From positions 29,220,812 through 29,284,811 of the forward strand of contig NC_059502.1 of NCBI RefSeq assembly GCF_914767665.1: a stretch of DNA of 64,000 nt, given 5' to 3'. The notes beneath the pieces are model-generated. The model was not told the origin of the DNA. It saw only the letters and a program-made list of their open reading frames with translations, and did not search any database. Of the stretch, positions 45,991 to 60,500 are shown piece after piece. The position numbers and the translations under genes were made by a program. The stretch comes from Harmonia axyridis (Eukaryota > Arthropoda > Insecta > Coleoptera > Coccinellidae). Positions within the stretch are counted from its first letter, which is position 1. Every line of letters begins with the position of its first letter.

Positions 45991-46782
45991 ATGACTTTCA
46001 TTACAGCAGAATCCTCTGAGACGCCTTCGTCAGGTAAAGACAATGGAGAAGAAAAAAATAATTCTGGAAATGATAAAACCGAATCAAATAAATGGGGTTA
46101 TGATTTATATCCAGAAAGGAAACCTTCTACGGACTCCAAAGTAGCGAAATTTTTTAAAGGAAGGTCAAATATTGATAAGACTAAATGCGAACAAAATGTA
46201 TACAAATGTATATTGAGAAGTCCATTAGTCAAACTAATGTTGGGGGCACTTAAAAAATCTGGTTGTGAAGTTGATATTCGAAGACATATATCGTGTGAAG
46301 AATGCAGCCCAAATGTGAGTGGGGGCTATGATCCAATCTTGAATCAGGTTGTCATATGTCAGAATACAGTAACAAGTCCTGGTACTATTCAAGCAGTACT
46401 AACTCATGAATTCATTCATATGCTAGATAGTTGCCAAAATAAATTAGATTTTACAAATCTTGAACACCTAGCCTGCACAGAAATTCGTGCTGCGAACCTA
46501 GCACATTGCAGTTGGCTTTCTGCTTGGATTAGTGGTGATACATCTATATTTAATTTCAAAGAAACGCATCAATTTTGTGTGAAAAACAAAGCTTTGAGTT
46601 CAGTTATGGCTGTAAGAAATGTAACTGAGGAAGAAGCAATGGCAGCAATAAATAAAGTTTTCACAAAATGTTATAATGACCTAGAGCCATTAGGCAGAAG
46701 GTTACGTAGAAATTCAGAAGATATGTACAAAGTATATGCAGAGGGTATTTATTATGGTTACGAATTCGAAGCTCCTCAATAA
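45991..46782 (+). CDS. ATP23: ATP23-type mitochondrial inner-membrane metalloprotease
   Basis: This is an intact 263-residue frame. ATP23 is a zinc metalloprotease of the mitochondrial intermembrane space. It processes ATP synthase subunit 6 in yeast and helps ATP synthase assembly; the human homologue is also called KUB3/XRCC6BP1 (family knowledge). The HExxH site is H139-E140-F-I-H143 within VLTHEFIHMLD. The family block EHLACTEIRAANL follows at about 158-170, and many conserved Cys are present (C66, C73, C92, C102, C105). Length fits the family (~240-260). The first ~35 residues are Ser/Glu/Lys-rich and not conserved. TTACAG just after the ATG could be a splice acceptor, so the true start may come from an upstream exon. 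The gene is convergent with importin-7. Confidence 0.93.
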   Translation: MTFITAESSETPSSGKDNGEEKNNSGNDKTESNKWGYDLYPERKPSTDSKVAKFFKGRSNIDKTKCEQNVYKCILRSPLVKLMLGALKKSGCEVDIRRHISCEECSPNVSGGYDPILNQVVICQNTVTSPGTIQAVLTHEFIHMLDSCQNKLDFTNLEHLACTEIRAANLAHCSWLSAWISGDTSIFNFKETHQFCVKNKALSSVMAVRNVTEEEAMAAINKVFTKCYNDLEPLGRRLRRNSEDMYKVYAEGIYYGYEFEAPQ

Positions 46783-48465
46783 TATATTTTTTCAATAACC
46801 TAATGACTTTTCATCCAATGATTATAAAAGAATTAAATATGTACTACTTTTAATCCTTCCTCTGCATCCATTTCCATTAGAAATATGTTTTCAAACACCT
46901 GATACCAAATTATAACATACAACATTCAGGTGCAAATGAGCAAAATATAATTTGAGACACTGCATGGTGAAATATCAGATTTTTATCCTATTTATTTATA
47001 CCGAAGAATTGAATTTATCTCAATAGCCTAAATTGTCCAGATTTTTAGTTGAACAGAGTAGTTAAATTTATAGCCTAATTATAAGTAAGATTGTGCAAAC
47101 TGAATAAATAATGATGTTACACAATGGTTTGTATTTTCCTATCTATAGCATATCTCCATTTTTCAAAAAAGCTCATACTGTATTCTGAAGTATTCAAACT
47201 TTTTAATTATGAAAATTCCTCTCCAAACAGATTTAAATTGAATTTAGATATATTTGAGTCTACAAATTGATTTGTGTGACGCTTTGCTTACGAAGTACAT
47301 TGACTTGCTGAAAAAGTAAGATAAAAATGCCAAATGTGCCTTTACTCTTATTCAGGAATACTCGGTGTAGAATAAGGAAAGAAGGTATTGATTAAAAATG
47401 AACATTATGAGGCAATCAAAAGTGTGGATGAAGACTGATATTTCAGAAGTAATGTCAGTTTACCAGGGCAAGGCAGCTTTCAACGATACAAATGTATAAA
47501 AAATTACTGAATTTGATGTCGGAAACATCTTGGCGCTCGTTCATTTATTTATCTTTTACGCCCTCAGACATCACAGAACTATATAAAAATATGAGATGTG
47601 ATCTATATGGTTGTTGCCTATTGGTAAAGTTTATCTAGATAAGGAGTTATGATATAACCCTGATTATGGTCTGAAAATTCGAGTGATTATTCTACAAATA
47701 TACTAATCATTATATTTCAACCTTGAACGAATTTGGCTTTTTTTTCTATATTCTCCTTGAATGTTTTTTATGATTCTGGTAACGCAATCACCATGAACAT
47801 TTGTATCAAGCTTGTAATTGCCAATAAAAATCAACATAATGAAAATTGATAATAATCAACACAATATTATGTTGCAATTTCAAATGAATCTGGTAACACT
47901 AAATTTGTTTTAAATGTAACTATTTACAAGAAGCTTCAAATTGTAAATTTTGCCAAAGACAATGACTAAGAAGTTAACTCTAGCATCATTTTTCTCTTTG
48001 ATAATGCGGGACACTACAACCAAGTCATGAAGATTTTCCAAAATAATTGGGGATAAAAATGTTGTCATAAGATTAGCTTTACTTAATTTTAATAAAATTT
48101 GCCAGCATAAGCATGATTGATCTGCTTATAAATAACTGTATGGAAGGGGTTATCAATTCTTGAGAAAGTAATTGAAAAATTCAATTCTCGTTGAATTGTT
48201 AATTGATACTTCAAATGGTTTTATGCAATAAAATTCATTTCATAACATCCTCTAAATCGAATAATAAGATTCATATTACATTTGAGAATTGAATATTACA
48301 ATACGATAGACAAACAATTTGGTTCATCTTGATATTGTTCCATGTAACATATGTACATAACTTCAATAGAAAGGCACTTAATTAAAAGAAGATACACATA
48401 ATTAAAACTGCATAGTTCATTTGTTACAATTAATTTTACATCAGTCAGAATAAATATTTTTTTTC
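46783..48465. other. Intergenic between the convergent ATP23 and importin-7 genes
   Basis: This should contain both 3' UTRs. A plus-strand AATAAA at 47103 is a candidate ATP23 polyadenylation signal, and a minus-strand AATAAA lies near 47546. No other gene or clear TE was recognised. Confidence 0.5.
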
Positions 48466-48530
48466 TTATCCCAAACTAGAATCTCCAAATTTAAAAGTTG
48501 ACGGAACTGCTTGCTGGGTGAAAACATAAC
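48466..48530 (-). CDS. IPO7: Importin-7 last exon
   Basis: This is a 65-base exon after a 56-base intron. It encodes GYVFTQQAVPSTFKFGDSSL, G and TAA. It matches the short Phe-containing C-terminal tail of importin-7. Confidence 0.92.
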
Positions 48531-51500
48531 CTAAAAAATACAATAATTCAGAACATCTTGATAATCATTTATAGCCAAGTATTTACCTCCTTGCTGTTCA
48601 ATCTTCCTACTTTCTCTCAGGGCACGTCTTTGATCTGCCAAGACACAAATGTCCATAAGAGCTTTCTTTTGTTGATCATTCAAACAAGACAATAGTTTAT
48701 TATACCATTCCTGTTCAGATGTTTCTAATCCTGAAAAATAAAATAATAATTACAGTATTCTGAAGTTTTTGGTTGCTTAACACGTTCACTGCGCCACGTT
48801 TCGCCGGGCAGTATGTGTTATGTCTTGAAGTTAGTGCGTACTCCAGTGCGAAAAATAAATTTCCTCAAGTCCTTGTTCGGCACAGGACACATGTGCGGTT
48901 GAGCCCTTGGGTAGATTATTACCACAGATTACTACAGATGTTTCACTCTATGCATTTACAAAGGAAATCGTCACCGGCGTTTCGTTGACCTCGAATTCGC
49001 TCTACTCGTATTTATGAATGAGTTCGGGGTGAATCGGGGTGACCAATCAGAGAGCTAGATTGATTCTTTCGACTAATCGCAGCGATAGTTCAATTTGAAT
49101 CGTGGATTTTGCGTTCGCTTAGGTTATGTTATTGAAAATGACAGTTCTAAGAAAATAAATTTTATTTTGTTCTTGCTTGATTCAAAATATTAATCGCAAA
49201 TAATTCTACATTCAAATATTTCTCTCAATGTAGGATCGCTGCTCGAGCTCTCCTTGCAATCATAGTCTGCCGTAAACAGAGGAGTCATTCATCAGTAAGA
49301 CGAAAAAGATTTTTTGAATCTCAGAGATACCAAGCAACCCTTAGAACATTAATATGATTCTAAGAAGCAACCAATAGACGTTTTTTTTAGAATCATGCTA
49401 GTATTCCAAGGAATTTCATTATGATACATACTTTCACCACAGATTACTACAGATGTTTCACTCTATGCATTTACAAAGGAAATCGTCACCGCCGTTTCGT
49501 TGACCTCGAATTCGCTCTACTCGTATTTATGAATGAGTTCGGGGTGATTCGGGGTGACCAATCAGAGAGCTAGATTGATTCTTTCGACTAATCGCAGCGA
49601 TAGTTCAATTTGAATCGTGGATTTTGCGTTCGCTTAGGTTATGTTATTGAAAATGACGGTTCTAAGAAAATAAATTTTATTTTGTTCTTGCTTGATTTAA
49701 AATATTAATCGCAAATAATTCTACATTCAAATATTTCTCTCAATGTAGGATCGCTGCTCGAGCTCTCCTTGCAATCATAGTCTGCCGTAAACAGAGGAGT
49801 CATTCGTCAGTAAGACGAAAAAGATTTTTTGAATCTCAGAGATACCAAGCAACCCTTAGAACATTAATGAGATTCTAAGAAGCAACCAATAGACGTTTTT
49901 TTTTTAGAATCATGCTAGTATTCCAAGGAATTTCATTTTTGATACATACTTTCACACTAAGTTATTTTAGTGTATTGTTAGAAGTGTGGTGTAATTTTTA
50001 ATTCTTGAGGTGTGATAAATTTAGCTTGGTATTCAATATTCAAAGAGAATAGGAGTTGAATATAAGCAGTCGGGTGAATTCAAAAATTTGAATGGGTTAA
50101 TCTGACAAATCACATGCGTTTTGAACCTTTTAGAAAGAGTGGGAAGTTCGGTTATCTTTGTCATTTTTTACTACAGTAGTTCATAGTGAAATTCAAGGTC
50201 AACGAAACGCCGTGCCTAAAAACGGCAGAGTGAATTGTCTGGTTAGTCTGTGCTTTCACACTCAGTTATTTTAGTGTATTGTTAGAAGTGTGGTGTAATT
50301 TTTAATTCTTGAGGTTTACCTTTTTAAAGCTCTCAGAAATACTCTTGTTTTTTGAAAGTGTCTAAAATGAAATGTTAAGTATGTGCTTTTCATTTCTGAA
50401 AATTGTTGAATATAAGCAGTCAGGTGAATTCAAAAATTGGAATGGAATAATCTGACAAATCACATGCATTTTGAATCTTTTAGAAAGAGTGGGAAGTTCG
50501 GTTATCTTTGTCATTTTTTACTACAGTAGTTCATAGTGAAACTCAAGGTCAACGAAACGCCTTGCCTAAAAACGGCAGAGTGAATTGTCTGGTTAGTCTG
50601 TGTTATTACTTCAGAAATAATTTCCAACATTCGCTTCATTGAATATTTAAATGTCTACTGGTTAGATAGAGCTTGAAAGAAAATTTTCACACGTATTCCC
50701 GGGGGCATGTGATACATGGTGATCATGGACAGTGACGCATAATTTGAATGGGCAAAATATACGGTTGCAGTGAATGTGTTAAGAATGATAAGCCATCAAT
50801 AAGCAAATTAACATGAACTTACTGGACATAACATCCTTGAATAAGATGAATTCATCTAATTCGCAGTTTTCTTCATCTAACGGAGTAGTGTATGATTCTA
50901 ATACAGTTTCGTCTGATATTTTATAGTCAGAGTCATCAGCATCTGAGTCGTCATCTATATCATTTATTGTTGCATTTACAGGCAAGCCTGCATTAGCTCC
51001 AGCATTCACAGCTTTCTTTGACAAAGATTCCAGGTAATCTTGACCTTCATCATCAATATCATCTTCGTCAGAACTAAGGACTTCTGAAATAGAAAGAAAG
51101 TATTGTATAAGTTATTTTTCTACAATTCTATAAATGATAAAATTATTTTACTCAAATAATGTGAATAGGTGTTGATTTTAGAGAATACTTTTGCTCGCTT
51201 ATTCCAGGGTACCAGGTCCTAATGGTTGCCATTTTGGAATTGAGACGAACGCGGTCTTGAGAGATTGTTCTGATACTCCGTACTTGAGAGCATCTAGAGT
51301 ACAAAGTATAGACTTACAAGCGCCGAATTTATACCCTTATATACTGGTGAAGTTAAAGCTTACCATGAAATATTCAACAAATTATGCCAAAGATGTAGCG
51401 ATCTTTAGAAAGAGAGCTTTACATTCAGATAACATCAAAAAAAGAGAGGAACAAATAGTACACAAGTCCAAAAAGTTGCGTCAGCTAGTGGCTTAGTGAG

Positions 51501-54500
51501 AGGTTTCTCTCTCTGAAGCCTTCAGTATTTTGGGTTCCTCCAGGAGTGCAACTTCTAATTCAAGCCTTTCACACTTTTTATGTTAGTATAATGAATCGGC
51601 AGCCAAGGATCCAATCTTGTTCGTTTAGTCAGCGGAAATGCTCTAATAGAGACCAAATGCAGCTATAGTTACAAGATCCAGGAGAAGATAACTGAGGTCC
51701 AGACTCAATGGGAAGAACTTCTGGAGCTGGTTAACATTCGGAAGGAAGTCTTGGCCGAAGCAAAACAAGTGCATATGTTCGATAGAACAACGGAAGAAAT
51801 AATCTCTTGGATACACAAGAAAGAGGCTGACTTGTCCTGTGACTTGGAAAGCATCCAAGATTTTCTCAGGAAACATCAGACTGTTTGGAGAATTGGTTGA
51901 TGATGAGACAGGACGTTCTCAAAGATGTGAGATAACATCTTGCCAGTGGAAGATCTGATCAGGAAGCATTGCAACTTTAAGGATACGATCAAGGACAAGA
52001 TAAGATTGTTAAGTGCTATTTCTATAATAATAACATAGTCCTATAATCAAGGAAACTGCAGAAATGAAAAATCCTGTCGATTTAGCCACTGTACCGAATA
52101 TGTTCAGGGACTGAATAACCTGGCACTCTCCTTCAAGAACAGATTAGATATGTCGAGGCCGAGCTAGAACATTCAAGTACCTTCTTTAGAGAGATGCCAG
52201 GTATATAACCAATAGAAAGTACAGCAGAGAGGAGTCGACGTAGTGGAAATAAATGTAGTTGAAATAAATAACCTGTAAATAGTTGCGGCTATTGGAAAAT
52301 GGATTAGTGTAGTAAATAATAAAAAGTAACAGATTTAATCAACCAAAAAGAAACGTAGCCGTATAAAAAAGAACTTGCCAAATTTTGTGAATGAAAATTT
52401 GCAGAATTTTCCTTATTTCAAATAATACATCCTGTATATTATAGATTCATAGGACATACAGACAAAGGCTCTACAAATTAGAGATATCGAACATCGACAG
52501 GACACTGTATAATGACATATATCTAAAAATTATATAATTAAGTCACAATGTCTGTAATTTTCGAATTTTGTGACGGGAATGGCTTCAAATGATAAGATTC
52601 GACTACTGATGACGAATTCGTGGCCCGCCTGGTGTAAAAAATTACGATATCTTTCAAGCAAAGACCTAGAAACTTTTTGGAGTTGTTCAGATTTTGGTTG
52701 AATTAGAATGAGAAAAATTCGACTAGACTAGAGGATCCGTAAAAATATGGCTCTTAGATGGAGGTGAGATTTTTGAGCATTGCTATGAAATAATAATTTC
52801 TAGTCTCATGCGAAATTTCAAACTGATCATATCATGAGGAACATTAAAAATCCAAGAGAATATTGTAAGAGAAATATCCAATATTTTTTGTGTATTATAG
52901 AATAAAGAATGATGTTTCTACAAAATTCAGTAGAATATTGAAAAAAAAATCTATTATTTCACTGACAACACATCTGACCGACTGTGTATCTATACAGACT
53001 GTTTCATGAATAACGGACATGTATAAATAATATGTCTTCAAATTTTTTCATAAATTACCAATAGTACGCTCAGATGGACGATAATGTGGCCATAATCTAC
53101 CCGTTTTTCTGAAATTGGTAGTTTTGCAAAGTAAAACTTTCAATAACAAAATCGAACAAATTTGGACCTGTTTTGGGCAGAACATTTCTAACATGTATTT
53201 TTATTTTGATGAAGGTTTATATGAAATGTCCATAGGAGTTGAAGAGTGATGGATCTTTAAGTATGTTCGAATCTCTTAATTTCCAAATTATGCCATATTT
53301 TTTTTGCATGGCATGGAGAGAAAGTTCAACCAACAGTAATAAAAAAAAAACTTTATATTTACCTTCGAAGTCATCATCAGAGCTCTCACTGTCATCTTCA
53401 TCTCCATTTTCCAGAGCTTTAGCAGTGTATGCTCTCTTGAGTCCCTCAAAAATCATAATCAAAGATGGCACAATTTTTTGAGCCTCTTCTATAAGAGTTG
53501 GTGGTTTATTGGGAAGACTAATCATAGTGCAAATACCAATGACACACATTTTTCTGTCGTGAATGCCTAAGAAGCAATCGGCATCACTCAACCATTGTTT
53601 AATAAAATGTTTTGTGAAATCTGGAATGCCTTCAAGTACTGTGAAGAGTAGTTGAGGATTATAATAGAGTGCAGCGATCAATACTTGTAAGCACATAGTT
53701 CTTAGTTCACTTGTTTTAACCTGAAATTAATATATTGTTTAAATTAACAATTTATTGAAATAGTCTGAATAGTATAATATGGACCTAATGAGTCAATACA
53801 GCTCGAATTGATCTAATTTTGATCTTGAAAAAGTGAATACTAACCGGTCTCAATAATCTGCTTGCAGCAAGTTCAACCAACATCGGCACCGCTTGATCAA
53901 TTTGTCTTAAATATTGTAGAAGTAAAATTTCTAATATTTTAGCAGCATGAGACTCAGGGTCCTCCCCAAGATTTCCATTAAGAACTTCCTTACATATATT
54001 GTAAACCGCTAATAAACGTTGACTATCAGACAAGAATGCTTCTTTGTCTACTGTGATGTAATTGTGTAAAACGGGCATCATATCGATAAAACTGTCCATT
54101 CCATCTTTAATGAAAACCTGATAAATTAATTCGAAAACTTTCCACATATCTGTCGATATCTGTTTGCTTGTTAAATCATAGACAAGTGCCAGGATTTCTT
54201 CATAATATTCATGCATCTGTAATGAAAAATATACCATTTTAAATATTTTGGTGATACATTTTTTAATAGTATATTATTCAACGAGCGGTAATGTAGGTCA
54301 TAACTCACGTAGATGAAGTTTGCAGCACGAGCCTCAGGCGAGTGCTGTAATTCATCAAGTGAGTTATGACCATTACCGCAAGTTGAACACTATACTTTAT
54401 CTACGACTATATCAATAAATACTAAGAAAAGAATACAGACTTAGAATATAGACAGAAGGAACGGGAAATAAACATATGAGCTCGATCCCGAGTACAAGAG

Positions 54501-57500
54501 AGATGGAAACTTATTGTCACCAATCAAAATCGAACTAGCTTCGGCTAGCTCGAATCCAGTACAGAGTACAGACATAGAACTATATTGAAAAACCTTAATA
54601 GTTGCCTATAAAATGCATTAAAATATACCAAAAAACATTTCCTGTAAACGATGACTTAATGATCTTACTGCTACACCAATCTTGAAAAAATTTTCAAATT
54701 CCTTCATATTTTTTTCGGGCAAGTAATTCTGTATGGTAACATCAGCTGTTTGTCTTTCAGAAATGTATACCTATATAATATTTCATCTTCACTATCTGAA
54801 TTAATCGTTTTCAGCAAAACATTCACAATAATTAGATATACTTAATTAAAAACGTCAAAATTATTAAAGTGACATTCCCTCGGACATTCCTCCCCTCAAT
54901 AACAATAATGTTCCCTTTCAGCCAATCGATTAGAAGCAGAGAAGTATAGAAGCACAGATCCATATTTTCCGATGTATTATAGTGAGTTATTATAACTCAC
55001 GCTCTTTGTTAATAGATACTATTAATTGATCAAAAGCAGTTGAATAATGAATATATAATTCAATAGAAGTAGATAAATTAATTTGCTCTCAACCCTTCAT
55101 CACACTACGCCCTTTTTTGTGTCTATTTCAACACCTATTTTCATGTCTGAATTTCTTGCAGATGCAAGAAATTCAGACGAGGTATCTACCTGGTTCTATT
55201 ATACAGTGGACCCCCGATAATCCGGCCCCTGTCTAATCCGGCGCCCCCTGTAATCCGACATGACAGAATTATGTTTGACAATCTTTGCTAATATGTATGT
55301 ATAGATCACGCAAGTTTGAACAGGTCACAACTCGTACGCGCCACCGCTATTGTGCTCGACGCGTATGCATTGTTTTACTTAGTTTGAATTTGACTACTAG
55401 TGATAGCGGTACGGCCTAGCGTACGTTCATTGTTTACTACATATTTATTCATTGTGTATTAGGTATATGTAGTACCTAGTAATGTCGTCACAAACCCAGA
55501 AGCGAAAGCACAAAACGTTGACAATTAAAGAAAAATGTGATATTTTAGATCGCAATGAAACAGTAGTTTAGCAAGTGAATACGGCATAGGCCGATCTACA
55601 ATTTATGACATTAAAAAAAACCACGAGAAGATTAAGAAGTTCGTGTCAACTACTGACTGCGGGCCAGGCAAGAGACAGATACTCAAGAAAGCTGAACATC
55701 CAGAAGTGGAAGAAGCTTTGTACATGTGGTTTCTTCAGGAAAGAAACAGGCATGCACCAATTTCGGGACCCATGTTGGAGATGAAAGCTAAGTTTTTTAT
55801 AAGGAAATAACAAAGAAAGATGATTTTGTGGCCAGCAAAAGATGGCTAGAATGTTTTAAAAGTCGTCATGGCATACGTTTAATGACTATTACAGGAGAGA
55901 AACTTTCTAACGATGCCACCTGCATAGAGCCCTTTAAATTAAGATTTTCGCAAAGGGTGAACGATTTGAATCTTGACCCGTCACAGGTGTATAATGCAGA
56001 CGAATCAAGGCTTTTTTGGCGTGTGATGCCTAACAAAACTTTCGTTTCTTGTAACGAAAAAGACGTACCTGGACGAAAAGTGAGTAAAGAGCGTGTAACC
56101 ATACTACCATGTGCTAATGCTGCAGGTACACACGCGCTTAAGATGGTGGTCATTGGGAAATCTAATAAACCAAGGGCATTCAAAAACATTGATTTACTTG
56201 TACACTATTAGATACGGACAAAAAAGTGCATGGATGACAAAAGACCTTTTCAAAAAGTGGTTTGATGAATGCTTCGTACCTGAAGTTAGAAAATGGTTAA
56301 AAGATCATAATTTTCCTCAAAAAGCGTTGTTGCTTCTTGATAACGCTCCCGGTCATCCGTCTGAAGAAGAACTGACAACTGAGGATAAATGCATCACTGC
56401 GATGTTTCTTCCGCCAAATTGCACTGCACTGATTCAACCAATGGACCAGAACATCATTCAGTTTGTTAAGCAAGACTATAAAAAAACCTACTTTTAAGAG
56501 CCGTATCAAAAGACCAACCAATAGAAAAAACTTTAAAAGAATTTAATATGAAAGACTTGGTTTTTGCTCTTAGTCAGTCGTGGAGTGCGTTACCGTCATC
56601 AACTATTAAATCGTCTTGGAAAAAGTTATGGCCAGATATAATCACCACTCCTAGCAACGATCCACAAATCAGTGTAACTTCGGAAGTTATAGAACAAGTC
56701 TCTACTGAAACACAGATAAGTCCAGAAGATTTGGAAGTCTGGTGCCGTGGAATGGATAAAGAAGAAAATGTTTTTCTTGAAATGCCTGACGAAGATATTA
56801 TAAAAGAGGTTTCTAATAATACAACAAACGATCAGGAAGATAACGACGACGTGATTGCAACTGCTTCACAAGTCACAGATCAAGACGCAGTTAACGCGTT
56901 TGAGCTAGGTTTACAATGGGCTGAAGAGAATGGTACATCCTACAACGAACTTTTACTTTTGAGAAGACTGGGGGACAAAGCTCTGATCTCGCGTTATAAC
57001 AACCTCAAACAAAAAAAAATTGATGAATATTTCAAAGCTTCATAATTTGATATAGTATTCACTACATGATTTTGATTAATAATTCTTGATTATTTTGGTT
57101 GATATGTATGTATGTGCATTTATGCTTATTTTTATAATAAAACGTAAGCTCTCAATTGTTATTTAATTTACTAAATTCGACTTACATAAATTACGTCTGA
57201 TTTGTACTTCAAAGTACATACATATGTACGTATAATATGTTGACTCTCGTCATTAGATATGTAATTTGTCGGATTACAAGGTACTCTTTCGTAAAAAAAT
57301 CCGGACTATAGGGGTCTTAGGCAGTGCTCTATAATCCGACAAATTCGATAGTCCGACACTGCCCTGCATAATGTTTGCCGGATTACCGGGGGTCCACTTA
57401 CTAAGCCCTTTTAACGCTTGTTTCATGTCGAATTACAAAACTACTTGCACTTATTTTCCATTTGGGAATGATACTCCTGCAATATGCACAAACATTCAAG

Positions 57501-60500
57501 AGATTATAACAATATAATATCATTTTATTCATTCATATTAATTTCAACCTAGTAAAAATATTAGATAATTCCACAATGAAATTTTGATTAAGAGTAATTA
57601 ACATAGATAGGGGAAGTATATGCCATATTTAAGACTGTGTTGGATCAACCAACAAAGTGATAGAGTTTGATGAAAGATGTGATGAAGAGTGTTTGTACGG
57701 TGTAAATTGTTGGAATGAACTGTGATTGTTTTGAAAAAATGTGATTAGACTTGATCAATGTGTAGATAGCGATAGCCGAGCACATGTTAAAAGATGATGA
57801 GATGATACATCTTTTGAAGCTTGGTACTAATGAGAAAAAAAAGTGTTATGGCACAGGCAATGTTATATATGTACCTGGCCTTGTTTTTTTTGAGTAACAT
57901 GTTATTTTACCACTAAGTCATCGTTTAAGCTATAGTATGAATATTTGAACTTCTTACCTCATTTTGTAAGACATTCACTACAATCTGCAAAACTGTTGGT
58001 TCCAAAGCTTTCACTACTTCTGGACTCTCTTCTAAAACTGTTAACAGAGTTTCTATTGTATTTAATATTCCCATTGCTGCTATTGCTCTCTCGTCTTGAA
58101 CATCATCATTTTCAACAACCTATCAGCAAATTTAAATGATATAGTATCTGAAGTGGAGAAATGAGATGAAAAGCAAAAATTCAAGATATTTACCTGTGTA
58201 AATGTTCGTGCTAATTGACTACATATTTCTGATGCAATGGGAATCAGATGTTGTGTGTAAATGCAGACCATCTTTTGCATCACACCAGTTACATCTTCAT
58301 TTTCTGTTTCATGTATTATCGAAAGTAATTCAAGAGAAATTTCTTTGATCTGAAAAATAAAATAGTAGTAGTAACAGTCCTTTATTGTTCATAAACAAAC
58401 AAATGGCCATCGACCTAAGGTCAAATATTTTCTCTGAATGAAATCTTTACTTTAAAATTGATTCGAGAATCATTTTTGTAACTTTGATATTTTTTATGCT
58501 TTTTGTCAAGTTAGGCGTTACTCAAGTATTATTGTGCAAACATGATAAATTTTGAAATAACTAACAGGTGTATAATAAATTAATACAACAGGAATTATTT
58601 TAGAAGACTGGAATTAACACCATTAGCATTCACTCCTAATATAGTAATTAACATGAAGCAGAATCAGTTATATTCGTTCAGCATTCATTAATTCTAGATC
58701 AATAAATATATGCATATAGAGAACAAAGTATGCATATATAAAACATGTGAATTTAATACTCACGCAAATAAGAAAAATCATGCGAAGAACAATAGATACG
58801 AGAATATTCAAAGAGATAGTGGGGCCTCTCAGAAAGAGGATGACACAATACGGTGGAGAGACAGTTGGCATTCTAACTCACAGGAAAACCAAAGCCAAAC
58901 AGGTCCCAATAAAGAAGTAAAGTATTAATAACACATGCCAACACCAAAACTATACTGCGTGATTCACCGGGATGACCTATTAGACGTTTATGGAAAACTA
59001 ATCATAAATTTGAGATGAAAATTAACATTTTGGGCTTTGAGATAATGATCTTCCTCCCTAAAATATTTTCAGATCTGTACAACTTCTGGTTATATCGGAA
59101 ACTACCACATCCTTATTTCAAATGGCACGCCCAGTATATTATTGCATCATTAGATAGCTTTTTTTGACGACAATTCCGGCAATATGCCATACCTTGGCCG
59201 AAAACTCAACGGTTCAGTAGTTAATGGGTTTTTAAAAAAAATGGTGGCGATGAGGTCTCACTTTTTTTTTATTTCGGCTTTTTTCGAAAAATAAAATATT
59301 TTTTCTATTCTGCAAAAATGTACAGGGTGTTTATAAGAAGATCATGAACTTGGACAACTTAAATTAATCAAAACTCAAGATTTTCAAATTAGAACATATA
59401 TTTTTATTATTTCAGTCCATTCTACGTACAAAAATAGTGGGGGTTAATTAAGCAAACCCTATATCTAAAATGAATACCTTAAGAGTTATCGAGGAAGAAC
59501 CTTAATTAAGGAAAATCCGCAATTCAACAGTGTGGAGTAGTCTGTGACTTCCGGAAAACACGGAAAGAATGTTCGATGTTGGATATTTCAATTTTACATT
59601 TCATGAATTATAATAAATTTTTCGTTGAGATTGTTGAGAAATTCATAAACCAATACAATTTTCAATTATGAATAATTCATTACAATTCTTGAAATGTCAA
59701 ATTTAGTTATGGAAACATCGAATTTTAGTTTTCTTTCTGTGTTTCCGGAAGTCACAGGCTACTCCACACAGTTATAAATTACGGTTTTTCCTCATTCTTC
59801 CTCGATAACTCTTGAAGTATTCATACTAGGTATAGGGTTTGCTTAAGTAACGCCTACTGTTTTAGTACGTATAATCGACTGAAATAATAAAAAAATAAGG
59901 TTCTAATTTGAAAATCTTGAGTTTTTAAGAATTTGAGTTGTCCAAGTTCATGATCTTCTCATGAACACCCTGTACATTTTTGGTCCAAACGGCAACCAGA
60001 TTTATGATACTACATATTTGCAGAATGGAAATTTTTTTTTTAAAAAAAGATTTTTCTGCTGAAATGAAAGAAAAGTGAGACCTCATCGCTACAATTTTTT
60101 TCATAAGATCCCTTTAACTCATGAACCGTTGAGTTTTCACCCAAGGTATGGCAAATTACCGAAATTTTCGTCAAAAAAAGCTATCTAATGATGCATTAAT
60201 ATACTGGGCGTGCTATTTGAAATAAGGAAGTGCTGGTTTGTTTCCGGATAACCGAAAGTTGTAGAGATCTGAAAATATTTAAGGGAGAAAGATTATTGTA
60301 TCAAACAGCAATATGCAAATTTTCCGCTTAAAATTATGATTTATTTTCCATAAATGTCTAATAGGCCATCCAGGTGAATCACCCTGTATTTTTGAGACAA
60401 CATTACATGAACATCTCAAATTCTAAAAGTGATGTTATTTGAAACTGTTTTTGAGAATATACATTTGCTATCTTGATTTTTAATATCCATATTCCATGTA

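Larger units (their letters stand above)
48777..50781. mobile_element. piggyBac-like non-autonomous element with internal tandem duplications
   Basis: TTAA marks both ends, followed inward by CACGTTCACTGC and its near-complement GCAGTGAATGTG. TTAA duplication is diagnostic of piggyBac transposition. Subterminal inverted copies of GGCGTTTCGTTGACC lie near 48976 and 50200. The interior is built from two direct duplications: 48921-49435 repeated at 49436-49950, and 49951-50254 repeated with a ~47-bp extra segment at 50255-50605. No transposase is encoded. It sits in the 2.1-kb intron before the penultimate importin-7 exon. Confidence 0.8.

Noticed and set aside
51191..51496. 101-codon frame upstream of the spectrin fragment as part of the same pseudogene
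   Set aside because: Its sequence does not show the spectrin heptad or W pattern and could not be linked in frame.
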